DNA from: Chloroflexi bacterium UBA5189
GTDB lineage: Bacteria > Chloroflexota > Limnocylindria > Limnocylindrales > CSP1-4
NCBI GenBank assembly: GCA_002413045.1
Contig: DHWF01000009.1
Span: forward strand, 57,261-75,600
Reading direction: 5' to 3'
DNA: 18,340 bases
The notes under the pieces are model-generated. The model saw only the letters and a list, made by a program, of their open reading frames with translations. It did not search any database and was not told the origin of the DNA. The first letter of the stretch is position 1; every line of letters starts with the position of its first letter. A program made the translations under genes and the position numbers. Below, piece after piece: positions 13,131 through 18,340 of this stretch.

Positions 13131-14930
13131 TCAGGCGAGGTCGGGCGGCACCAGTCGAGCGGGGACGAGCGAGACGCTCGTCAGGCAGTTGATCTTCGGG
13201 TCCAGCTCGAGGGCCAGCTCGACGCGGCCTCGCGGCGAGTCCAGGCGGAAGGTGGCTTTCGTCTCGCCGTCGCCGGCGATCGACGGGCCGAGCTGAATCG
13301 GCGCGAATCGCGCTTCCGTGGCGCGCATCGATCGGACGACGATGCCCAGGTCCACGGCGTCGCCAACCGAGAGGTCGGCGGGCCAATCGATCGCGATGGG
13401 GCCTGATTCGATGCCTGGCTGCAGCGCGGCGACGATGCGCTCGGCGGCGATGCGCAGCGCTGCCGGCGGCTCCGGAACCGACGTCACGGCGAACGTCTGA
13501 ACCTTGGGCGGCAGCTCCGGCGAGAGCAGGATCTCGATTCGGACGCGGCCGCCGCGAGCGCCGGTCAGCCACCAGATGCGGTGATACGGCGACTGCGATT
13601 CGATGGGCTCCGATTCGTCCGCCACGAGCTGGCCGTGCCGCTCCCGGATCCGCTCCAGGGTCGCGCGGCGCTCGGCGATCGGCTCGTCGAGCTCGACGTT
13701 CATCGCGAACAGCTCTGCGGCGCGCGCCTCATCCCAATCGGCCATCAGGGCCTCGACCGCCGTCGCGGCCGCATCGGTGGCGCGATTCGGACGGATCCTG
13801 CGCAGCGGCGCGAACTCCGTCCGCAGCAGCTCGTTCAGTATGTCGCGAGCGAGCGGCACACCCGGGCCGTAGCGGTGGTTCGTGAGGGCGACCACGCCGA
13901 GCCCGGATGGGTGGTGCCAGCGCATACCCGATCCAAAGCCCGGGTAGCCGCCGCCGTGGCCGATGAACCGACCATATCGGGCGTCGTCGACCATGAACAG
14001 GCCGAAGCCATAGCTCATGAACTCGACATCGGTTGGCGCATCGGTGGCGACCTGGGAGACTCGGAACCCTGCGGGGACCATCGGCTGCTGCATCTCGCGG
14101 CGCGAGCCGCGGCTGAGCGGATGCCCGCCGTTCGGGCCGTCACGCGGTGGCATCGCGTCGAGGAAGCCGCTGACCCACCGCGCGAGATCCTCGACGGTGG
14201 TGAAGATGCCGCCCATCGAGGCGAGGGCGCCGTAGCCGTCCATCGGCTCGGGGATGTATTGATCCTTGCGCCAGAGGTAGCCGAGGGCCTTGCGCCCGTC
14301 CGGGACCTCCGCCTCGAGGTAGCCCGTGGAATCCATCCCGAGCGGCCGGAGGATCCGCTCACGCACCACCTCGCGGTACTCGCGCCCGGCGACGTTCGTG
14401 ATCAGCCGGCCGAGGATGCCGTAGCCGGTGTTCGAGTACTCGAATCGCGTACCCGGCGCCCAGGCGAACGAGAGGCCGCTTGCGAGGAGGGCGCGGAACT
14501 CGTCCAGGTCGAGGCCCTGCTGGCGATCGCCCCAGGGATCGTCGGTCGGGAAGCCCGCGGTCATCGTGAGGAGGTGGCGGATCGTGATGCGCGGCGAATC
14601 CGTGGTCGGGTAGCGGAGCGTCGCGAGCTCCGGCACGTGGTCCGCGATCGGGTCGTCGAGGCGCAGCAGGCCCTCGTCGCGGAGCGAGAGCACCGTCGCC
14701 GCGGTGAAGCTCTTCGTCATCGACGCGATCCGGAAGACCGAGGAGGCGGTGGGCATCGCGTCGTCGCCGACCCGCAGCGTGCCCAGACCCCGCGTGTGGA
14801 TCAGCTCGCCCCCGAGGATGACCCCGTACGCGACGCCCGGCACGTGCCAGCTCGCGAACGAGCGATCGGCAAGCTCGTCGACGCGCTGCATGGCAGCTTC
14901 GAGCGCGGTCGGCGGACTTGCAACGGACAT
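13131..14930 (-). CDS. Serine hydrolase, beta-lactamase/PBP4*-like, with long C-terminal domain
   Basis: A 599-aa protein. The class C beta-lactamase fold has all three motifs: SMTK (70-73; nucleophile Ser70, Lys73), YSN (165-167) and HGGGYPGFGSGM (325-336) in place of KTG. Further family signs are FRIASMTKSFTAATVLSLRD, HLLTMTAGF and DSTGYLEAEVPDGRKALGY. About 200 residues follow (after 400), including a DUF3471-like beta-rich part (WWLTGARGGRVRIEILLSPE) and a strand-rich end. It may hydrolyse D-amino peptides, esters or lactams; the activity cannot be told. No signal peptide is visible, which is uncommon for this group. ATG 14930 was chosen by homology; a TTG at 14969 in the same frame is possible. 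Confidence 0.88.
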   Translation of the reverse strand: MSVASPPTALEAAMQRVDELADRSFASWHVPGVAYGVILGGELIHTRGLGTLRVGDDAMPTASSVFRIASMTKSFTAATVLSLRDEGLLRLDDPIADHVPELATLRYPTTDSPRITIRHLLTMTAGFPTDDPWGDRQQGLDLDEFRALLASGLSFAWAPGTRFEYSNTGYGILGRLITNVAGREYREVVRERILRPLGMDSTGYLEAEVPDGRKALGYLWRKDQYIPEPMDGYGALASMGGIFTTVEDLARWVSGFLDAMPPRDGPNGGHPLSRGSRREMQQPMVPAGFRVSQVATDAPTDVEFMSYGFGLFMVDDARYGRFIGHGGGYPGFGSGMRWHHPSGLGVVALTNHRYGPGVPLARDILNELLRTEFAPLRRIRPNRATDAAATAVEALMADWDEARAAELFAMNVELDEPIAERRATLERIRERHGQLVADESEPIESQSPYHRIWWLTGARGGRVRIEILLSPELPPKVQTFAVTSVPEPPAALRIAAERIVAALQPGIESGPIAIDWPADLSVGDAVDLGIVVRSMRATEARFAPIQLGPSIAGDGETKATFRLDSPRGRVELALELDPKINCLTSVSLVPARLVPPDLA

Positions 14931-14995
14931 CAGGGGAGGGTCGGGCGCGATACGGGGCGAGACAAGCAAATATGCGTCACGTGCCGGGGAATCAA

Positions 14996-15021
14996 GAAGC
15001 CGCCGGTTGCCCGGCGGCTTC
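14996..15021 (-). terminator. Intrinsic terminator-like hairpin after the Fe-S carrier gene
   Basis: A perfect 11-bp stem (14996-15006 with 15011-15021) with a TTGC loop begins 24 nt after the carrier stop on the minus strand. It is followed on that strand by TTGATT, a weak T-rich tail. It separates the carrier from the downstream hydrolase gene. Confidence 0.7.
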
Positions 15022-15044
15022 GACGCGCTTGAAGGGTCGGTGCG

Positions 15045-15455
15045 TCAGTGGGCGCAGGAGCGAGCGGTGCCGGCGTCGTCCGCCGTCCGGAAGCTCGAGC
15101 CGCAGCCACAGGCCGTGACGGCGTTCGGGTTGTTGACCGTGAAGCCGGCGCCCATCAGGGTGTCGACGTAGTCGATCTCGGAGCCCCGCAGGAGCGGAAT
15201 GCTTTGCCCGTCGACGTAGACCTTGGTGCCGTTCACGTCGAGGATGTTGTCCTCGGGGGTCGGCTGGTCCTCGAGCATCATCCCGTACCGGAAGCCGGAG
15301 CAGCCGCCGGAATACACGTAGACGCGCAGCCCGATGTTCGGGTTGGTCTCTTCCTTGGTGAGCTCGCGCAGCTTCGTCGCCGCGGCGTCGCTCAAGCGGA
15401 GAACCGTGGTCTCCATTGGGACCGTGGTCTCCATCACTGGCTGCTGTTCGATCAT
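15045..15455 (-). CDS. A-type Fe-S carrier / HesB-IscA family protein
   Basis: A 136-aa protein of the ErpA/IscA/SufA family that transfers Fe-S clusters to apo-enzymes in the cytosol. The three cluster-binding cysteines are present: Cys52 in YSGGCSGFRYGM, and Cys116 and Cys118 in TACGCGSSF. Core motifs include VLRLSDAAATKLRELTKEE, LRVYVYSGGC, VDGQSIPLLRGSEIDYVDTL and FTVNNPNAV. An 18-residue extension (about 119-136) after the motif contains one more Cys (SCAH). ATG 15455 has AAGGGG about 10 nt upstream. The two later ATGs at codons 8 and 14 come from a tandem METTV duplication, so the exact start is uncertain. It is monocistronic with its own promoter and terminator and is divergent from the GGDEF-like gene. 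No isc or suf genes adjoin. Confidence 0.9.
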   Translation of the reverse strand: MIEQQPVMETTVPMETTVLRLSDAAATKLRELTKEETNPNIGLRVYVYSGGCSGFRYGMMLEDQPTPEDNILDVNGTKVYVDGQSIPLLRGSEIDYVDTLMGAGFTVNNPNAVTACGCGSSFRTADDAGTARSCAH

Positions 15456-15502
15456 CGAGTCGATCCCCTTCGAGGCGCGTGGTCCGGTTGCGATCTGGTG
15501 CA

Positions 15503-15531
15503 ATCGTACGCAGCGCAACCGATTCCGACAA
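15503..15531 (-). promoter_or_regulatory. Promoter of the Fe-S carrier gene
   Basis: On the minus strand TTGTCG (15531-15526) and TACGAT (15508-15503) are separated by 17 nt, a standard sigma-70-type layout. The predicted transcript starts near 15497, giving a leader of about 40 nt that carries the AAGGGG ribosome site. Confidence 0.5.
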
Positions 15532-15655
15532 CCACCCGCGCCGAAATCGATGGTCCTACCAGGCCTGGCGGCCTGCCTCCTGCATGGCAAGGCCGACTTC
15601 GGGCGCCTCGGGTATGGTTGCGGACGCCACCCCTGACCACCCACCCCGGAGGCCC

Positions 15656-16249
15656 ATGGCCACGTCCGAGTCGACTCGAGCACGCCGCTTCGCCCTGCCG
15701 GACCTCGCGGATGAGCGCACCGAGGAGTCGATCGAGGCGTTCCTCGAAGGCCCGGAGGTCCGGCGAGGACGCCCGCCGGCGCGACCAGAGATGCGGGTGG
15801 CCCCAGCGCCGCGGGCGTCGAATGACCTGCGGACCCTGCCGGGCCGGCTCGAGTGGAATGCCGCGCTCGAGCGCGAGAGCGTGCGCGCCGCGCGCTACGG
15901 GCGGCCTGCCGCGGTCGCGATCGTCGAGCTCAAGCCCGATCGCGCGGGACAGTCCGTCGAGCCATGGCTCAAGAGCATCGCCGGCCCGATTGCCCGCACG
16001 CTTCGCCACGACTCGCGGGCCACCGACCTCGTCGCCCGCATCGCGAGCACGCGCTTCCAGATGCTCCTGCCCGAGACGTCCGAGGCGGGCGCGGAGCGGC
16101 TCGCCGAGCGCGTCGCCGCCGGTTGTCGGACGCTCATCGAATCGACCGGCGCGCCGATCAGCGTCCGCGTCAGCGTCGCCGGGACCGGACTCGACACCTC
16201 GCTCCACGCGGCGCTCGCCGAGGCGCTCCGGTCCATCGAGGCCGCCTGA
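15656..16249 (+). CDS. Degenerate GGDEF-like protein
   Basis: A 197-aa protein. Residues 1-60 look disordered and rich in Arg/Pro/Glu. A GGDEF-type fold follows (62-195): RLEWNAALERESVRAARYGR, the strand AAVAIVELKPD, LRHDSRATDLVARIASTRFQ and MLLPETSEAGAERLAERVAA. The active-site loop, normally RYGGDEF, is RIASTRF, so the signature is lost and diguanylate cyclase activity is not expected; it may be a sensory or protein-interaction module. No I-site (RxxD) is placed correctly. ATG 15656 has GGAGG only 3 nt upstream, closer than usual, so translation may be weak or the start slightly different. TATGGT at 15613-15618 is a possible -10. Confidence 0.75.
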   Translation: MATSESTRARRFALPDLADERTEESIEAFLEGPEVRRGRPPARPEMRVAPAPRASNDLRTLPGRLEWNAALERESVRAARYGRPAAVAIVELKPDRAGQSVEPWLKSIAGPIARTLRHDSRATDLVARIASTRFQMLLPETSEAGAERLAERVAAGCRTLIESTGAPISVRVSVAGTGLDTSLHAALAEALRSIEAA

Positions 16250-16354
16250 CCCGGGTCTCGCCGATTCGTTTCCGGTCGTGCCGAGCATCTATGCGGTGAG
16301 GCGGCGCCCGTCGCCCGACAGCAGGCTGGTTGCGACCAGGAAAGGCAGGCGGTC

Positions 16355-17473
16355 ATGCGCCGTTCGCGCGTCCTCTCGGTGGCCATCGCGGCGTGCTTCG
16401 CGCTCGCGATCGCGAGCGGAACCGCCCTCGCCGGCCGGACGGCTGGCCTGAAGTTCCACGCGCAGTCGATGTCGTGGGCGAGCTCGCAGCTGGGCTGGCT
16501 GCTCGGATCCGTTGCATGTGGCCAGGCGTTCTGCACGACCGTCGTGCGGACCATAAACGGTGGCACGAGCTGGAGCTCGGTCGGGAGCATCGCCGCGCCG
16601 CTGTCGTATGAGGACAACGCCGGCGTGTCAGAGCTGCGCTTCGCCGACGCAACCCACGGCTGGGCGTTCGGTCCGGCGCTTTGGGCATCCGGCGACGGTG
16701 GAGCCACGTGGCAGCAGCAGGCGCTGGCCGGCGGCCGCCCCGTGATTGCGCTCGCTGCGGACGCGCAGGGCGCCTACGCGGTCGCCTCGTCGTGCGATTT
16801 CAACCAGGACAGCACGACCTGCAAGCACGGCGCGACCCTGTGGCACGCGGCGCCCGGCGGCGTATGGGTGCAAGCCTCGGTCCGCCTGCTGATCACGACC
16901 GAAGCGATGCTCGCGGTGCACGGAACGACGGCCTACGTGGTCGTCGCGACCCCAGGGTCGCCGGACGGCGACACCTTCGAGGCAACGACCGACGGCGCCC
17001 ACTGGGCCGATCGCGCCGATCCCTGCGACGTCGCCGACGGCGAATACCTGTCCAGCGTCGCCCCGATCTCCGACACCCAGGTCGCGCTGCTGTGCCAGGG
17101 CGACATCGGCTTTGGCTACGCGGACAAGCAGGCATTCCGCTCGAGCGATGCGGGCGTCACGACGACCCCCGCCGGCACCCTCCCGCAGTACGGGATCGTC
17201 TCCCAGCTCACGGCCTCGCCCGCGGGAACGCTGGTCGCGTCGTCGTTCTCGATCGGCAGCTGGATCTACCGCAATGGCGCCGGCGAGACGTGGACCACGT
17301 CAGAGGACCTCGGCGACGGCGGCATCGGCTGGAACGACATCACGTTCACGACCAACCAGACGGCGTTCGTGGTCCACGGGCCAGCAACCTGCTGTGGTGA
17401 GCACGGCGTCGGCGAGCTGTGGAAGTCGACCGACGGTGGCCTGACCTGGCGCCAGACGCAGGTGACCCAGTAA
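16355..17473 (+). CDS. Secreted Asp-box (BNR) repeat protein
   Basis: A 372-aa exported protein. The Sec signal is clear: MRRSRV, a hydrophobic core (about 7-22) and cleavage near ALA-G (26/27). Several Asp-box-like repeats follow, e.g. TINGGTSW (66-73), SGDGGATW (112-119), EATTDGAHW, RSSDAGV, NGAGETW and STDGGLTW (358-365), spaced as in beta-propeller blades, as in sialidase-like or Ycf48-like folds. Sialidase catalytic residues (the Arg triad and FRIP motif) are not seen, so it is more likely a binding propeller. Cys pairs (SVACGQAFC, SSCDFNQDSTTC, ATCCGEHG) suggest disulfides outside the cell. ATG 16355 is preceded by an AGG-rich stretch. Its stop is 19 nt from the convergent SnoaL-like gene. 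Confidence 0.8.
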   Translation: MRRSRVLSVAIAACFALAIASGTALAGRTAGLKFHAQSMSWASSQLGWLLGSVACGQAFCTTVVRTINGGTSWSSVGSIAAPLSYEDNAGVSELRFADATHGWAFGPALWASGDGGATWQQQALAGGRPVIALAADAQGAYAVASSCDFNQDSTTCKHGATLWHAAPGGVWVQASVRLLITTEAMLAVHGTTAYVVVATPGSPDGDTFEATTDGAHWADRADPCDVADGEYLSSVAPISDTQVALLCQGDIGFGYADKQAFRSSDAGVTTTPAGTLPQYGIVSQLTASPAGTLVASSFSIGSWIYRNGAGETWTTSEDLGDGGIGWNDITFTTNQTAFVVHGPATCCGEHGVGELWKSTDGGLTWRQTQVTQ

Positions 17474-17492
17474 CCGGAAATCGCGGCGAGCC

Positions 17493-17951
17493 CTAGCTGC
17501 CGGGTGGTGTGAACCGCTCGACGAACGGGGCTCGCCAGGCCGGCGCCTCGAACGGCGCCGCATACCAGGTCGTCGACTTCGCGATCTTGCCGTCGCGGAG
17601 CTCGATGATCGCGATCATGTCCCAGGTCTGGCCATCGCTATAGCGGGCCGTGCCGGCGTAGGTGTAGACGTTGCCTGACCCTTCGATGCGGAGGATGCTG
17701 AAGGTCGGCGTCATGATCCAGCGGTCCTCCGCGCCGACCACGCGCCTGCTGGTTGGATCGACCGTGCCGACGCCGCCGGGATAGTTCCGCGAGATCGCGA
17801 GCCAGTTTTCCTTGCCTCGAGTTCGTTCGCCGGACTGCGGCATCTCGTCGATGAAGTCGTCGGCAAGGAGCGCCGCCTGGGCGTCGAAGTCCTTCGCCTC
17901 GATCGCGTGCACCCATCGCTCGACGACCTCGCGACCACTCAATTCGGCCAT
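17493..17951 (-). CDS. SnoaL-like / nuclear transport factor 2-fold protein
   Basis: A 152-aa cytosolic protein with a cone-shaped alpha+beta barrel pattern: the helix GREVVERWVHAIEAKDFDAQ, then AALLADDFIDEMPQSGE, the strand RWIMTPTFSILRIEGSGNV, YTYAGTARYSDGQTWDMIAI and IELRDGKIAKSTTWYAAPFE. The family includes polyketide cyclases, ketosteroid isomerase-like enzymes and many unknowns; the reaction cannot be assigned. ATG 17951 has GGGAGG 6 nt upstream. It lies 11 nt after the thiolase gene on the same strand and is probably in one operon with it, which suggests a role in lipid or acyl-CoA metabolism (inference). Confidence 0.82.
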   Translation of the reverse strand: MAELSGREVVERWVHAIEAKDFDAQAALLADDFIDEMPQSGERTRGKENWLAISRNYPGGVGTVDPTSRRVVGAEDRWIMTPTFSILRIEGSGNVYTYAGTARYSDGQTWDMIAIIELRDGKIAKSTTWYAAPFEAPAWRAPFVERFTPPGS

Positions 17952-17962
17952 TGCGTTCCTCC

Positions 17963-18340
17963 CTAGCCGTCGAGGCGCTCCACGACCGTGGCGATCCCCT
18001 GCCCGACGCCGATGCACATGGTGGCGAGGCCGTAGCGGCCGCCGCGCCGGCGCAGCTCGTGGAGCAGCATCGTCATGAGGCGGGCCCCGGACGCGCCGAG
18101 CGGGTGTCCGAGCGCAATCGCGCCGCCGTTGACATTGACCTTCTCGGGATCAAGGCCCAGCTCGTCCATGCACACGACGGACTGCGAAGCGAACGCCTCG
18201 TTGAGCTCGACGAGGTCGAGGTCGGCGGCGCTGATGCCCGCCCTGGCCAACGCTTTCCGTGCCGCCGGCACGGGCCCGATCCCCATGATCGCCGGATCGA
18301 CGCCGGCCTGCGCCCAGGACACGATGCGCGCGAGCGGCGT
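17963..18340 (-). CDS. Thiolase / acetyl-CoA acetyltransferase (C-terminal part, runs off right edge)
   Basis: The last 125 residues of a thiolase; the minus-strand frame is open to the window edge, so the N-terminal two thirds with the acyl-Cys are missing. Motifs present are ELNEAFASQSVVCMDELG, the catalytic-His motif NVNGGAIALGHPLGASGAR and the second-Cys motif MCIGVGQGIATVVER, both intact. The sequence fits a degradative thiolase (FadA) or a biosynthetic AtoB/PhaA type, which cannot be separated from this part. The enzyme condenses or cleaves acyl-CoAs in the cytosol. The SnoaL-like gene follows 11 nt downstream. Confidence 0.93.
   Translation of the reverse strand, partial: TPLARIVSWAQAGVDPAIMGIGPVPAARKALARAGISAADLDLVELNEAFASQSVVCMDELGLDPEKVNVNGGAIALGHPLGASGARLMTMLLHELRRRGGRYGLATMCIGVGQGIATVVERLDG

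Noticed and set aside
13581..15032. 483-aa plus-strand frame opposite the serine hydrolase
   Set aside because: Composition is typical of an antisense frame (Arg/Glu/Ala/His rich) and the opposite strand has all catalytic motifs of a hydrolase.

Overview
The window is a GC-rich bacterial chromosome segment (roughly two thirds G+C by eye) with short intergenic gaps, frequent GTG starts and many 4-nt stop/start overlaps. The gene set is an archaeal-style ATP-dependent DNA ligase, an OpuC-type osmolyte transporter, a short group-1 globin, a Dyp-type peroxidase, a DUF2182 membrane protein and a SufR-like regulator. Together with -10 boxes placed about 6 nt before start codons (leaderless mRNAs), this best fits an uncultured-type Chloroflexota (Limnocylindria/Ellin6529-like) genome. 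Actinobacteriota is the main alternative. The taxonomic placement is inference, not a search result. No rRNA, tRNA, IS element, phage gene or CRISPR array was seen.

Left part (1-4438). A partial small gene on the minus strand encodes repeated YHPNPTG heptapeptides. It lies downstream of a Crp-family regulator and an ATP-dependent DNA ligase on the same strand. The ligase is divergent from a GNAT acetyltransferase, and the two seem to share a palindromic -10 box, GGTATACC. Then come two small hypothetical ORFs (one doubtful) and a conserved-looking 145-aa hypothetical protein with its own leaderless promoter.

Centre (4467-8944). A complete OpuC/OsmF-type quaternary-amine ABC importer: ATPase, permease and permease with GTGA/ATGA overlaps, then a lipoprotein binding protein with its own promoter and a strong hairpin after it. 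About 335 non-coding bases with several hairpins lead into a cytoplasmic sulfite-oxidase-like molybdopterin protein.

Redox region (8972-13130). On the minus strand are a truncated haemoglobin and a tightly overlapping trio: an uncharacterised helical protein, a thioredoxin-fold redoxin and a DUF2182 membrane protein. A SufR-like HTH regulator with C-terminal cysteines is divergent from the trio and is followed by a Dyp-type haem peroxidase. The arrangement suggests a redox- or Fe-S-sensing regulator governing a small detoxification or metal-handling module. That is the most interesting candidate system here, with the repeat peptide second.

Right part (13131-18340). A 599-aa beta-lactamase-fold serine hydrolase (convergent with the peroxidase, with abutting stop codons), an A-type Fe-S carrier with promoter and terminator, a divergent degenerate-GGDEF protein, a secreted Asp-box repeat protein, a SnoaL-like protein and the C-terminal part of a thiolase that runs off the right edge.
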